In this document: positions 45,536-55,669 of the stretch, piece after piece
How positions within the stretch are numbered: the first letter of the stretch is position 1
How the letters are laid out: each line of letters starts with the position of its first letter
NCBI RefSeq assembly: GCF_900176325.1
Contig: NZ_FWXK01000002.1
Span: forward strand, 186,001 to 250,000
Direction: 5' to 3'
Length of the DNA stretch: 64,000 bases
Origin: Aerococcus suis
GTDB lineage: Bacteria > Bacillota > Bacilli > Lactobacillales > Aerococcaceae
Position numbers and translations under genes: made by a program
Notes under the pieces: model-generated
Seen by the model: only the letters and a program-made list of their open reading frames with translations
Databases searched by the model: none
What the model was told of the DNA's origin: nothing

Positions 45536-46195
45536 TCAAAATGGTTCTTCAGTCATTATTAAACGAAATTGTTTTAACGCAATAACATTTGTATCCATAA
45601 ATAAATCAATAAAACTTTCCCTTTTGGGCGTAAAAATAACGACGATTCCTAATAGTGGAATGGTTGATAAAATAAACTTGCCTAATCCTTCCCGAATAAA
45701 ACATGTCTTCATTGATAATCGCGTTTCATTATCATTTATTACCTGCAAATCACATAATATTTTCCCTAATGTTTGACCATTAAACACATAGGAGCTGATA
45801 GTAAAATAAATGATCAAAATAAATGTACGGACAAGATAATCCATAACTGATGATGTTACCACTAAAGGCTCAGACAGGAAAAAATCGATAATACCAACAC
45901 ATAAAAAAATCAATAATTGAACAATCATCCAATCAAAACTATAAGCTAACAAACGAATCCAAAACCCACCATAGATTTGTCGACTAAATCCAGATGTAAT
46001 GGAGCGTTGAATATTTTGACGGTTTTCATCAAAGAGTCGAAATGCTGATTTTTTATATTTTCTATTAGCAAACTGCCACTCGTGACGTTGACGACTTTCT
46101 TCTTTTTCCAAATTACCATGAAACACTCTAGCTGTTAGTTGTGGTGGCGCTTCAACTGCTGAAGATGTCTCTTTTGATTTCTTTTTAAATCGCAT
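45536..46195 (-). CDS. RDD-family membrane protein
   Basis: 219 residues from the ATG at 46195 (GGAGGTGGAG upstream, lying inside the end of sppA). About 80 soluble basic residues precede the RDD domain: 'GGFWIRLLAYSFDWMIVQLL' with the R and D, and two further helices with FTISSYVFNGQTLGKIL. Function unknown; the family has been linked to ion exchange or small-molecule transport. It is translationally coupled to sppA, and this sppA-RDD neighbour pair recurs in Firmicutes. Confidence 0.85.
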   Translation of the reverse strand: MRFKKKSKETSSAVEAPPQLTARVFHGNLEKEESRQRHEWQFANRKYKKSAFRLFDENRQNIQRSITSGFSRQIYGGFWIRLLAYSFDWMIVQLLIFLCVGIIDFFLSEPLVVTSSVMDYLVRTFILIIYFTISSYVFNGQTLGKILCDLQVINDNETRLSMKTCFIREGLGKFILSTIPLLGIVVIFTPKRESFIDLFMDTNVIALKQFRLIMTEEPF

Positions 46196-47228
46196 TTTCT
46201 CCACCTCCATATAAATAATAGAGTTGTGGTGCTTTAGCATCCTTAATCATATGATCAATAGCTTTTAAGTCATTAGCTGTACTATCTGTTCTACCTGTTA
46301 GAGAGATGAATTGTTGAACATTACTAAATAGTTGGGAGAAGAAATCTTGCTCTTTATTAGGTGTCACATCGACAACTCTAGCGGATGAGAGATCATTATC
46401 GCCCATCATAGCGTCAATCGTATCATCTTGATTCCCGATACTATCTACTAACCCATTATCTTTTGCTTGTTGTCCAGAATAAACACGTCCATCAGCTAAT
46501 TCTTTCACTTCATTTTTGGACATTCCTCTACCATCAGCAACTACAGAAACAAAGTCCTCATAAGATTCATCAATCATTGATTCAAATATTTTTTGCTCTT
46601 CTTTATTCGCATCTTTAAATGGTGACCCCATATCTTTATGATCACCTGATTTATAAGTTGTCATCTTGATACCATGTTCATCAAGAAATTCATGATAATT
46701 AGGCATTTGCATAATGACACCTATAGACCCTGTCACTGTTTCTTTATTAGCATAGATTTTATCTGCTTCAGCTGAAATCATGTAACCACCACTAGCTGCT
46801 GTGGTCCCCATCGATACATAAATTAGAATATCTCGTGCTGCTTTTAAATCATTTAATTTATTTTTCAATTCAGCACTATGATAAGTCGTTCCTCCTGGAG
46901 AATCGACGGCTAAAACTAATCCTTTAATATTTTCATCTTCTTTAATTTGTTCGATTACTTGTAACGTTTTTTCATGATTATAGCCTTCACTCATAGCAGA
47001 TAAGCTGTTGTTATTACCGCCTTGAATTGTTCCTTTAATTGATAAAACAACAATTTCACTATCACTACTACCTGAACGTAATTCTTTAGTAGATAAAGAA
47101 TTAATTTCATTATTAGCAAACCAATCCACCATAACGTCTTGTTGTTTTTGTTGTGTAAGCTCTTTACCGAGAACACCTAAAATCAGTAAAATTACAGCAA
47201 AAATAATGACTAGCCATTTCTTTTTCAT
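46185..47228 (-). CDS. sppA: Signal peptide peptidase SppA (S49 family)
   Basis: 347 residues from the ATG at 47228, 5 bases after GGAGG. Upstream in-frame codons overlap the aspS terminator, which argues for this start. An N-terminal membrane helix (WLVIIFAVILLILGVLG) is followed by the S49 domain with catalytic Ser in TAASGGYMIS and Lys in TYKSGDHKDMGS. It degrades leftover signal peptides in the membrane. Operon partner of the RDD gene. Confidence 0.94.
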   Translation of the reverse strand: MKKKWLVIIFAVILLILGVLGKELTQQKQQDVMVDWFANNEINSLSTKELRSGSSDSEIVVLSIKGTIQGGNNNSLSAMSEGYNHEKTLQVIEQIKEDENIKGLVLAVDSPGGTTYHSAELKNKLNDLKAARDILIYVSMGTTAASGGYMISAEADKIYANKETVTGSIGVIMQMPNYHEFLDEHGIKMTTYKSGDHKDMGSPFKDANKEEQKIFESMIDESYEDFVSVVADGRGMSKNEVKELADGRVYSGQQAKDNGLVDSIGNQDDTIDAMMGDNDLSSARVVDVTPNKEQDFFSQLFSNVQQFISLTGRTDSTANDLKAIDHMIKDAKAPQLYYLYGGGENAI

Positions 47229-47250
47229 AGTAGCCTCCATCTGAAAGTAA

Positions 47251-47272
47251 AGCCGGAACATACGTCCCGGCT
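47251..47272 (-). terminator. Terminator of hisS-aspS
   Basis: Minus strand AGCCGGGAC pairs with GTTCCGGCT (one G-U) around GTAT, then TTTACTTTC, 26 bases past the aspS stop. Confidence 0.78.
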
Positions 47273-47297
47273 AATCTCAATGTATTTTCCTTATTAA

Positions 47298-49067
47298 TTA
47301 ATCGACATCAATTTTAGTAACTTGTAGAGATAACTCATTTAATTGATCAAATGACACTTCACTTGGTGCTTGAGTCAATGGATCAAATGCACGACCATTT
47401 TTAGGGAAGGCAATCACTTCACGAATATTTTCTTCACCAGCTAGTAACATAACTAAACGGTCTAAACCTAATGCTAATCCTCCGTGTGGTGGGAAACCGT
47501 AATCTAGAGCATCTAATAAGAAACCAAATTGTTCTTGCGCACTTTCTTCAGTAAATCCTAATGCTTTAAGCATTTGCATTTGAATATCTTTTTGATAAAT
47601 ACGTAATGAACCGCCACCAACTTCATATCCGTTAAGAACAATATCATAGGCTTGCGCATAAACATCTTCAGGTTGATCAACAAGTTTATCAATATCTTCC
47701 TCATTTGGCATTGTGAATGGATGGTGCATCGCATTATAACGTTTTGCTTCTGGATCATATTCTAATAATGGCCAGTTAACTACCCATAAGAAATTAAATT
47801 GATTTTTATCCATTAAGTCTAATTCACGACCAAATTTCAAACGAATTTCTGCTAATGATTGGTTAACGACAGCTGGTTTATCAGCGACAAATGCTAGAAT
47901 ATCTCCAGATTCAGCATTTAAGCGATCCATTAATGGCTCAGGATTATCTTTAAAGAATTTACCAATTGGACCAGATAGACCATCATCCGTCACTTTAATC
48001 CAAGCAACCCCTTTAGCACCATAAGAGCTTGCGAAGTCAGTTAAACCATCAAGGTCTTTACGTGAATAATTGTCTCCTGCACCTTTAACATTAATGGCTT
48101 TAACAATTCCACCATTGTCAACAGCTTGATTAAAGACTTTGAATGAATATTGATCAACAATATCTGAAATATCAACAAGTTCTAACCCAAAGCGAGTATC
48201 AGGTTTATCCGTACCATACCGTGACATCGCTTCGTCATAAGACATCACTGGGAAGTCCTCTGTCATGTCAAGATTTTTAACGCGTTTCATAATAGCTTTC
48301 AACATATTTTCAACTAAGTCACGAATTTCTTCTTGAGATAAGAAGGTTGTTTCTAAATCGACTTGCGTAAATTCAGGTTGACGGTCACCACGTAAGTCTT
48401 CGTCACGGAAGCAACGAACGATTTGATAGTAACGATCCATTCCTGCTGACATTAACAATTGTTTAAATAGTTGTGGTGATTGTGGTAGTGCATAAAATTC
48501 ACCAGCATGAACACGTGAAGGTACCAAATAGTCACGAGCGCCTTCTGGTGTTGATTTAGTTAAGTATGGTGTTTCGACTTCGATAAACGCTTGGTCATCT
48601 AAATAACGATGAATGGTGCTAACTACCTCATGACGAAGTTTCATATTATTAGCCATTTTTGGACGACGTAAATCAATATAACGATATTTCATTCGTGTCT
48701 CATCATTAACATCAATATCATCTTCAACTGGGAATGGTGGTGTTTGACTAGTATTTAAAATCGTCAATTCTTTAACCATTAATTCATATTTCCCAGTTTT
48801 GATCTTAGGATTAATTAAATCTTCATCACGAAGAACCAATTCACCAGTGACTTCAATGACATATTCTGAACGTAAACGCTCAGCTTCAGGGAATTGATCA
48901 CCTAAATTATCAACATTGAAAACCACTTGTACGATACCTTCTCTATCGCGTAAGTCAACAAAGATAACGCCACCTAAATCCCGACGTTTTTGTACCCAAC
49001 CTTTAAGGGTTAACTCTTGTCCTACATGTTCGTCACTAACTTGTCCACAATATACTGTTCGTTTCAT
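47298..49067 (-). CDS. aspS: Aspartyl-tRNA synthetase
   Basis: 589 residues. The OB-fold anticodon domain lies at 1-105, then class II core with [22 protein letters not shown] motif 2 region ([20 protein letters not shown]) and the C-terminal [13 protein letters not shown]. The GAD insertion at about 290-410 is typical of bacteria. Second gene of hisS-aspS, 13 bases after hisS, both under the T-box at 50392-50648. Confidence 0.97.
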   Translation of the reverse strand: MKRTVYCGQVSDEHVGQELTLKGWVQKRRDLGGVIFVDLRDREGIVQVVFNVDNLGDQFPEAERLRSEYVIEVTGELVLRDEDLINPKIKTGKYELMVKELTILNTSQTPPFPVEDDIDVNDETRMKYRYIDLRRPKMANNMKLRHEVVSTIHRYLDDQAFIEVETPYLTKSTPEGARDYLVPSRVHAGEFYALPQSPQLFKQLLMSAGMDRYYQIVRCFRDEDLRGDRQPEFTQVDLETTFLSQEEIRDLVENMLKAIMKRVKNLDMTEDFPVMSYDEAMSRYGTDKPDTRFGLELVDISDIVDQYSFKVFNQAVDNGGIVKAINVKGAGDNYSRKDLDGLTDFASSYGAKGVAWIKVTDDGLSGPIGKFFKDNPEPLMDRLNAESGDILAFVADKPAVVNQSLAEIRLKFGRELDLMDKNQFNFLWVVNWPLLEYDPEAKRYNAMHHPFTMPNEEDIDKLVDQPEDVYAQAYDIVLNGYEVGGGSLRIYQKDIQMQMLKALGFTEESAQEQFGFLLDALDYGFPPHGGLALGLDRLVMLLAGEENIREVIAFPKNGRAFDPLTQAPSEVSFDQLNELSLQVTKIDVD

Positions 49068-49080
49068 TCATATCTCCCTT

Positions 49081-50370
49081 TTAATTTGTCATTTGTTGAT
49101 AAATTGAACCAAAATCCGTTAAAAATTGTTGTAATGGAAAGGCATTTTGTTCTCCTGTTGCCATATTTTTAACTTGAATTTCGTCATGATCAATTTCATC
49201 TTGTCCAATCGTAATTACTAAGTCAGCTGCTAATTTATCAGCTTCTTTAAATTGTTTTCGTGGCTTCCGATTAAAGAAGTCACGGTCACAGCTATATCCT
49301 GCATGACGTACTTTCTGCATAACTTGAGTAGCTGCTGCGGTGGTTTCTTCACCAAAATTAACGACATAGACATCTAATGGATGTTGTGCTGGTACAGAAA
49401 TACCTTGGGATTCCATTAATAAAATCAAACGTTCCATCCCAATCGCAAATCCAAAACCAGGTACTTGTTGTTTACCATCGGATAATTCAGCAACAAGGCC
49501 ATTATAGTTACCACCACCACAAATGGTCGTTTCTGTACCATATGTTTCTTCATTAGTCATAATTTCAAAAATGGTTTCTTGATAATAATCTAACCCACGA
49601 ACCATATTAGAATCAATTTCAAACGGAATGTCTAATGCCGTTAATAACTGTTGAACATCTTCAAAACGTTTTTGTGATTCCTCTGATAAGCTATCTAAAA
49701 TACTTGGCGCATCAGCAACAATCTCAATATCTCGAGCATCTTTACTGTCTAAAACGCGTAGTGGATTTTGATATAAACGGGATTTTGAATCCTCGCTTAA
49801 CTCATCAAAATAGGGTTCCAAATATGCAACCAACTTATCACGATATTCTTTACGAGTTTCTGGCGTACCTAATGAATTAATTACTAATTTAAAATCAGAA
49901 ACTTTTAAAGCATTTAAAATATCAATAGCTAATGCAATTGTTTCAACGTCTGTTTCTGCTGATTCACCACCAAAAACTTCTACTCCCAATTGATTAAATT
50001 GGCGTTGTCTACCGCTTTGTGGTCGTTCATAACGGAACATTGATCCCATATAATAAACTTTATATGGTTTGACATGTTCAGGACCAAATAATTTATTTTC
50101 TACGTAAGCACGAACAATCGGTGCTGTTCCTTCAGGTTTTAGAGCAATGTGACGATCCCCTTTATCATGGAAGTCATACATTTCTTTAGTGACAACATCT
50201 GTCGTTTCTCCTACTCCTCGTGAAAATAAATCATAGCTTTCGAATAAAGGTGTACGAATTTCAAAAAAGCGATAACGATGTAAAATATCTCGGGCTGTTT
50301 GTTCAATATATTGCCATGTTTCGACTTGTCCAGGCAAAATATCAACTGTTCCTTTCGGCTTTTGAATCAT
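49081..50370 (-). CDS. hisS: Histidyl-tRNA synthetase
   Basis: 429 residues. Class II motifs: RTPLFESYDLF, the histidine-specific RGLDYYQETIFE near 258, and GFGFAIGMERLI near 310. C-terminal anticodon-binding domain about 330-425. GGAGGGG precedes the ATG. First gene behind the T-box leader. Confidence 0.97.
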   Translation of the reverse strand: MIQKPKGTVDILPGQVETWQYIEQTARDILHRYRFFEIRTPLFESYDLFSRGVGETTDVVTKEMYDFHDKGDRHIALKPEGTAPIVRAYVENKLFGPEHVKPYKVYYMGSMFRYERPQSGRQRQFNQLGVEVFGGESAETDVETIALAIDILNALKVSDFKLVINSLGTPETRKEYRDKLVAYLEPYFDELSEDSKSRLYQNPLRVLDSKDARDIEIVADAPSILDSLSEESQKRFEDVQQLLTALDIPFEIDSNMVRGLDYYQETIFEIMTNEETYGTETTICGGGNYNGLVAELSDGKQQVPGFGFAIGMERLILLMESQGISVPAQHPLDVYVVNFGEETTAAATQVMQKVRHAGYSCDRDFFNRKPRKQFKEADKLAADLVITIGQDEIDHDEIQVKNMATGEQNAFPLQQFLTDFGSIYQQMTN

Positions 50371-50391
50371 ATAAACCCCTCCTTTTATATT

Positions 50392-50648
50392 AAAAAAGCC
50401 CCTATTCTATAAATCATATAGAATAAGGACGAATTAGTCGTGGTACCACCTTAATTTCAGCATCATGCTGCTTTGCACTTAACGCGTGTTACGGAATAAA
50501 TTTCTTTATTCACCTCAAGAGTGTCTCAATAACTAAACTTAAAGTCTTTTCACCAACCAGACCTTCTCTTTATTAAGTTATCGTTATCTCTTTCTCTATC
50601 GTGGGTTTTATCTTCATATAGCGTATATTAAAGTGATTTTATTGTCAA
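50392..50648 (-). promoter_or_regulatory. T-box riboswitch of hisS-aspS with Asp-type specifier
   Basis: TTGACA at 50643-50648 starts the unit. Stem I has lower helix AAGAG/CTCTT and upper helix ATAACT/AGTTAT bounding a loop with TGAGACA on the 3' side. By analogy with the glycine T-box in this window (NNN followed by A and then the lower helix), the specifier is GAC (Asp, 50523-50525). A His codon CAC (50521-50523) overlaps it by one base. T-box AAGGTGGTACCACG is at 50439-50452. Terminator stem TCCTTATTCTAT/ATAGAATAGGGG and U-run lie at 50392-50429. Confidence 0.9.
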
Positions 50649-50664
50649 GATAGGAATCATGTTA

Positions 50665-50693
50665 TTGCACTTTTAAAGGGATAAATGTAAACT
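50665..50693 (+). promoter_or_regulatory. Promoter of the amidase gene
   Basis: TTGCAC (50665-50670), 17 bases, TAAACT (50688-50693), 23 bases before the start codon. Confidence 0.65.
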
Positions 50694-50716
50694 AATTACG
50701 ATAAGGAGCGATACTT

Positions 50717-52078
50717 ATGCTGAAAAAATGGCGAGAAGAAATTATTCAACATAAAGCGCAATACTTTATTTATTTACTTGTGCTGATTATCAGCTTAAGT
50801 ATCTTTGGTATTGGGCTTTATCGAGTAAATAAAGCCGCGGAAAAAACTTTGCAACCAACAGTTGTTAATATGCGGAAAGGGCCCGGAATCACCTATGACA
50901 TTGATAAACAGATTGAACAAGGCACCCATTATCACGTAATGGCCGAAAATGGGGATTGGTTACAAATCTTGCTGACTGATGATGATTCTAGCGGATGGGT
51001 ACCTAAGTGGTTAATTGATTCCAAAGAGTTTGCTGATTCCTCATCTTTTATTGCAACTGTCTTAGATGACACAGCTACTTTATATACTGATAACACAGAG
51101 AACTCCGATGTTGCAGGACAAGTCGAAAAAAATGATAAGCTACAAATCGTTCACCAAATTGATGGTTGGGTTCAAGTTCAAACTTCTGAAGGAACAGGAT
51201 GGATTGCTCAAGAAGCAATTGAAATTACGCCTGGTGAACTTACCCATTCAACTGGTCCAACTGATGAAACATTAAAATTACAAGAGAATTTAAAAAATAG
51301 TGGCCAATATACAGTGATTCCTACCACAGAAGGTGCTAATATCCGTGAAACCGCTGAAACAGGAAGTGCTGTGATTGATAAAACAAGCGCTAATGATATC
51401 CTCACCTACATTGGTCAAGAAGGGGCTTATTATAAAGTAGCATTGGAAGATGGGCGTGAAGGTTATCTAGCTAACTGGTTAGCTGAATCAAATAGTCAAG
51501 CTATGAAAGAGATTGCTGAAAATGTAAATGATAAAGATGCGCTTAATGGTAAAGTGATAGTCATTGACCCTGGACATGGGGGCGAAGATCCTGGTGCACT
51601 AAGTGATGTCACTCAAGAAAAAGAAGTCACATTACAAACTGCCAAAGCTTTAAAACAAGCATTAGAAGATGCTGGTGCTGAAGTTCACCTGACTCGAGAA
51701 GCTGATGATACCGTCTCTTTAGCCGATCGTCCTGATATGGCGAATGATTTACAGGCTGATGCGTTTATTAGTTTACATTACGACTCACAAGAAACTGTCA
51801 CTTCATCCGGAACAACCGCTTATTATTATAATGACGAATCATTAAAATTAGCTCAATATATTCAACCACAAATGTTAGAACAGTTACCACTACCTAGTAA
51901 CGGCATTCGCTTTGGAGATTTCCAAGTGTTAAGGGAAAACGATACTCCTGCTGTCTTACTTGAACTTGGTTATATGAGTAATCCATCTGACGTCGCAACG
52001 TTTACTCAAGAAGAATATCATAATAATGTTGCTGAAACTGTTGTTGATGGATTACTGGTCTACTTTAATTACGAATAA
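50717..52078 (+). CDS. N-acetylmuramoyl-L-alanine amidase with SH3 repeats
   Basis: 453 residues. A basic N-terminus and membrane helix at 16-35 serve as signal or anchor. Three bacterial SH3-like segments lie at about 45-100, 112-170 and 198-256. The amidase_3 domain starts near 278 with IVIDPGHGGEDPGA (zinc His287), the Glu ligand near 302, SLHYDSQ, and the catalytic LLELGYMSN near the end. It cuts the bond between MurNAc and the stem peptide. AAGGAG precedes the ATG. Single-gene unit, divergent from hisS. Confidence 0.93.
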   Translation: MLKKWREEIIQHKAQYFIYLLVLIISLSIFGIGLYRVNKAAEKTLQPTVVNMRKGPGITYDIDKQIEQGTHYHVMAENGDWLQILLTDDDSSGWVPKWLIDSKEFADSSSFIATVLDDTATLYTDNTENSDVAGQVEKNDKLQIVHQIDGWVQVQTSEGTGWIAQEAIEITPGELTHSTGPTDETLKLQENLKNSGQYTVIPTTEGANIRETAETGSAVIDKTSANDILTYIGQEGAYYKVALEDGREGYLANWLAESNSQAMKEIAENVNDKDALNGKVIVIDPGHGGEDPGALSDVTQEKEVTLQTAKALKQALEDAGAEVHLTREADDTVSLADRPDMANDLQADAFISLHYDSQETVTSSGTTAYYYNDESLKLAQYIQPQMLEQLPLPSNGIRFGDFQVLRENDTPAVLLELGYMSNPSDVATFTQEEYHNNVAETVVDGLLVYFNYE

Positions 52079-52088
52079 AATTCATTTA

Positions 52089-52128
52089 AAAAGAGCTCTT
52101 CCTTAAAGATATAGGAAGAGCTCTTCTC
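52089..52128. terminator. Terminator between amidase and dtd
   Basis: AAGAGCTCTTCCT pairs with AGGAAGAGCTCTT; serves both converging genes. Confidence 0.88.
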
Positions 52129-52136
52129 GTTATAAA

Positions 52137-52583
52137 TTATTCATCTGAATCTAAAATTATGGTTACCGGTCCGTCATTAGTTAAGCTGACTTGCATATCA
52201 GCACCAAATTGACCTGTTTCAACTTTTAGACCATAGTCATCACGTAATTTTTTATTTAATAGTTGATACATGTTATCACCATGTTCAGGATTAGCTGCAT
52301 CTACAAAACTTGGACGATTTCCTTTTTTAGTACGACCATACAATGTAAATTGAGAAATTGAAAGGATATCTCCAGATACTTTGTCGAGCGCCCAATTCAT
52401 CTTGCCATCGTTATCGTCAAAAATTCGCATATGGGCAACTTTTTTTGCCATATAATCGACAGTTTCTTCAGTGTCTGAGTCATGAACTCCCACTAAAAGA
52501 ACAAAACCTTTGCCAATGCGACCGACTTCTTCATTATTAATCGACACATGTGCGTCAGTTACCCGTTGGATAATGATACGCAT
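52137..52583 (-). CDS. dtd: D-aminoacyl-tRNA deacylase
   Basis: 148 residues. SQFTLYGRTKKGNRPSF lies near 80 and the cross-subunit Gly-Pro motif near the end (NDGPVTI). It hydrolyses D-amino acids mischarged on tRNA. Follows relA by 9 bases, the usual relA-dtd pair. Confidence 0.96.
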   Translation of the reverse strand: MRIIIQRVTDAHVSINNEEVGRIGKGFVLLVGVHDSDTEETVDYMAKKVAHMRIFDDNDGKMNWALDKVSGDILSISQFTLYGRTKKGNRPSFVDAANPEHGDNMYQLLNKKLRDDYGLKVETGQFGADMQVSLTNDGPVTIILDSDE

Positions 52584-52592
52584 AAAAACCTC

Positions 52593-54836
52593 CTATGATA
52601 ATGTTCTATAAACTTCATAAACATCGGGAATATTTTTGATTTTATCAATAATTTTATCTAATTGACTTATATTTTGAATGAGTAACTTCAATTTGATTTT
52701 TACCGTTGACGAATCATGAGATACATTCCCGTTAATGGTTGAAATCTGTTTCGTCAATGGCGTAATCACTTGAAGCACTTCATTTAGTAAGCCACTACGT
52801 TCAAAAGCAATCAATTCAATCTCAACATCATAATTAACATCTGGATCTGAAGCGGCAGTATCTTCCCATTCAACGTCGATTAAGCGACTTGCGCTGTCAT
52901 CCGTTTTTTTGACATTATTACAATCACGGCGATGAATTGAAATTCCTCGTCCTTTTGTAATGTATCCAACAATATCGTCACCAGGAACAGGATTACAACA
53001 ATGAGCCAAACGAATCAATAGGTTATCTGCGCCTTCAACCACCACACCATTTTTATGGCGCACAGTCATTTTTTGATTTTGGCTCTTCACTTTTTCTGTT
53101 TCTTCAGATTTTTCTTTTAATGTTTCTTCAATTGGAACTTTCTTTTGCTCTTCTGCTTTTTTCCGTCGAACTTTATCAGTCATCCGATTAGCGACGGCTG
53201 TTGTTGATAATTCACCAAATCCAACTGCAGCAAATAAATCTTCTGTTGAAGCGAAATTAAACCGTTCTAATAAATGCCTTTCCGTTTCTTTAGTATAAAG
53301 TTCTTTAAAACTAAAGCCTAAATCATGAACGGCCGTTTCTACCATTTGACGCCCTTTTTCAATATTTTCATCACGATCTTGTAATTTGAAAAATCGTTTG
53401 ATTTTATTTCGTGCCCGACTCGTCGTCACAAGATTAACCCAATCACGACTTGGCCCAGCAGAGTTTTTAGACGTTAAGATTTCTACGATATCGCCAGTTT
53501 TTAATTGGTAGTTCAATGGTTCAATGCGTCCATTAACTTTAGCTCCAATCGTTTTATTCCCTACTTCAGAATGGATAGAATAAGCAAAATCTAGAGGAAC
53601 GGAACCATAAGGAAGTTCCGTAACATCGCCTCTTGGAGTGAAAACATAGACTTTATCTTTAAAAATATCTTCTTTGACTGACTGCATAAAGTCCGTTGCG
53701 TCATTAGATTCATTTTGTAGTTCTTCTATTTGGTTAAACCAATCTAACTGTGGCTGTAATGGGTTATCGGAAACTTTTTCCGTTTCACCCATTTTGTAAG
53801 CCCAGTGAGCAGCTACCCCATATTCGGCAATTTCATGCATTTCAAACGTCCGAATTTGAATTTCAACTGGCATGCCAAAATCCCCTAAAATAGTGGTATG
53901 TAATGATTGATAGAGATTGGCTTTGGGCATCGCAATATAGTCTTTAAAGCGCCCAGGCAATGGTTTCCAATTGGTATGGATAATCCCTAGAACAGCATAG
54001 CAATCTTTAATCGAATCTACGACAACCCGAATCGCTAACAAATCATAAATTTGACTGAAATCTTTATTTTGATCCTTCATTTTACGATAGATAGAATAAA
54101 TATGTTTAGGTCGTCCGTAAATCTCAAATTCACCAGTCACAACATCGGATACATGGGCTTCTAATTGTTCAATTGTTTTTTGAATGATACGGTCACGCTC
54201 ATTCCGCTTAGAGTCAATTAATTGCACAATTGAATAATACGCTTCAGGATCTAAATACCGTAATGAAATATCTTCTAATTCCCACTTAATTTGACTAATC
54301 CCTAAACGATCAGCTAAAGGAGCGTAAATTTCCATTGTCTCCCTAGAAATACTAATTTGTTTCTCTTTACGGTGATATTTCAGTGTCCGCATATTATGCA
54401 GACGATCGGCTAATTTCACCATAATAACACGTAAGTCATTTGCCATTGCTAATAGCATTTTCCGATGGTTTTCAGCTAACTGTTCTTCGTGAGACTTAAA
54501 GCTAAACTTCCCTAATTTAGTGACACCATCCACTAGTTGCGCAATGGTTGGAGAGAAATGGTAAGCTATATCATCTAGAGATATCCCTGTATCTTCCACG
54601 ACATCATGTAAAAAGCCTGTCGATACAGTGTCAGAATCCATTTGTAATTCAGCTAAGATACCTGCAACTTGAACCGGGTGCATAAAATAAGGTTCCCCTG
54701 ATTTTCGCATCTGATCTCTATGGGCACGCTCAGCAAAATCGCTAGCTTTTATAACAATAGCCAATTTTTCTTCTGCCATATACTCTTCGCACATCTTTAA
54801 AACATCTTGCTTCGTATAATTTTTATTACTTGGCAT
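52593..54836 (-). CDS. relA: Bifunctional (p)ppGpp synthetase/hydrolase (RSH)
   Basis: 747 residues from the ATG at 54836 (AAAGGGGTGA upstream). Domains in order: HD hydrolase with FLHDVVEDTG near 75-85, synthetase about 200-340 (RFKDYIAMPKANLYQSLHT), TGS about 390-450, helical region, zinc-finger-type CCNPVPGDD with H, and ACT at the C-terminus. Both catalytic halves look intact, as expected for the long RSH of Firmicutes. It governs the stringent response. Confidence 0.96.
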   Translation of the reverse strand: MPSNKNYTKQDVLKMCEEYMAEEKLAIVIKASDFAERAHRDQMRKSGEPYFMHPVQVAGILAELQMDSDTVSTGFLHDVVEDTGISLDDIAYHFSPTIAQLVDGVTKLGKFSFKSHEEQLAENHRKMLLAMANDLRVIMVKLADRLHNMRTLKYHRKEKQISISRETMEIYAPLADRLGISQIKWELEDISLRYLDPEAYYSIVQLIDSKRNERDRIIQKTIEQLEAHVSDVVTGEFEIYGRPKHIYSIYRKMKDQNKDFSQIYDLLAIRVVVDSIKDCYAVLGIIHTNWKPLPGRFKDYIAMPKANLYQSLHTTILGDFGMPVEIQIRTFEMHEIAEYGVAAHWAYKMGETEKVSDNPLQPQLDWFNQIEELQNESNDATDFMQSVKEDIFKDKVYVFTPRGDVTELPYGSVPLDFAYSIHSEVGNKTIGAKVNGRIEPLNYQLKTGDIVEILTSKNSAGPSRDWVNLVTTSRARNKIKRFFKLQDRDENIEKGRQMVETAVHDLGFSFKELYTKETERHLLERFNFASTEDLFAAVGFGELSTTAVANRMTDKVRRKKAEEQKKVPIEETLKEKSEETEKVKSQNQKMTVRHKNGVVVEGADNLLIRLAHCCNPVPGDDIVGYITKGRGISIHRRDCNNVKKTDDSASRLIDVEWEDTAASDPDVNYDVEIELIAFERSGLLNEVLQVITPLTKQISTINGNVSHDSSTVKIKLKLLIQNISQLDKIIDKIKNIPDVYEVYRTLS

Positions 54837-54913
54837 ATTGTCACCCCTTTCCATAAATTAAACGTATTATATCATGAATCTTAACACTAACAACTGTACG
54901 AACAACAAATAAA

Positions 54914-55669
54914 CTAGAGTTCAGTAGCATATGAGATTGCACTGAGTAAATATAGTGGTGCCGTTTCCGCTCTCAATATTCTCGGTCCTAAACTACATGT
55001 TTTAACATGATCTCCAGCATTTAATAGCTGATTGACTTCTTCGGGATGGATACCACCTTCAGGACCAAAAAAGGCGCCAATGGAGTCTCCCATATCAATT
55101 TCCATTAACATATTTTTAAGTAACTTATTTTCGCCAGATTTCGCAGTTTCTTCGTAAGCTACGACAAAATGTTCATGATCATCCACTCGTTCAACCACAT
55201 CTTTTAAAGAATGTAAGTCGTAGACATAAGGAACCACTGTACGATGGGATTGTTCCGCAGCAGCTTGGCAAATCTTCTGAAGTCGCGCAATTTTTTTGGT
55301 AGCTTTCTTATTATCCCACTTAGTGATTGCATGTTTAGTTGTCACTGGGACAATCGCTGTCACTCCAAGCTCAGTTGCTTTTTGAGCAATCAGTTCTAAC
55401 TTATCTCCTTTAGGTAATCCAATGTATAGAATCACTTCAACCGGCAATTCAACATCAGTCGTTACGAGGTCAACGATTTCACCAATAACCTCTTCCTCTG
55501 AAATTGCTGTTATTTGTAAAATTGCAGCTTGATGATTAGAGCCGACGATATATATTTTTTGATTGGGTGTCATCCGCATCACTCGCGAAATATGATGATG
55601 ATCATTTCCCGTTAACGTCACTTCAGTGGTTTCATCGGTGATGGGATTATCTATAAAGTATCTTTGCAT
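54914..55669 (-). CDS. rsmE: 16S rRNA m3U1498 methyltransferase
   Basis: 251 residues. N-terminal PUA-like part with HHHISRVMRM; SPOUT knot with GPEGGIHPEEV near 190 and LGPRILRAETAPLYLLSAISY near the C-terminus. Start overlaps the end of prmA by 19 bases. Last gene of the DUF-prmA-rsmE operon. Confidence 0.96.
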   Translation of the reverse strand: MQRYFIDNPITDETTEVTLTGNDHHHISRVMRMTPNQKIYIVGSNHQAAILQITAISEEEVIGEIVDLVTTDVELPVEVILYIGLPKGDKLELIAQKATELGVTAIVPVTTKHAITKWDNKKATKKIARLQKICQAAAEQSHRTVVPYVYDLHSLKDVVERVDDHEHFVVAYEETAKSGENKLLKNMLMEIDMGDSIGAFFGPEGGIHPEEVNQLLNAGDHVKTCSLGPRILRAETAPLYLLSAISYATEL

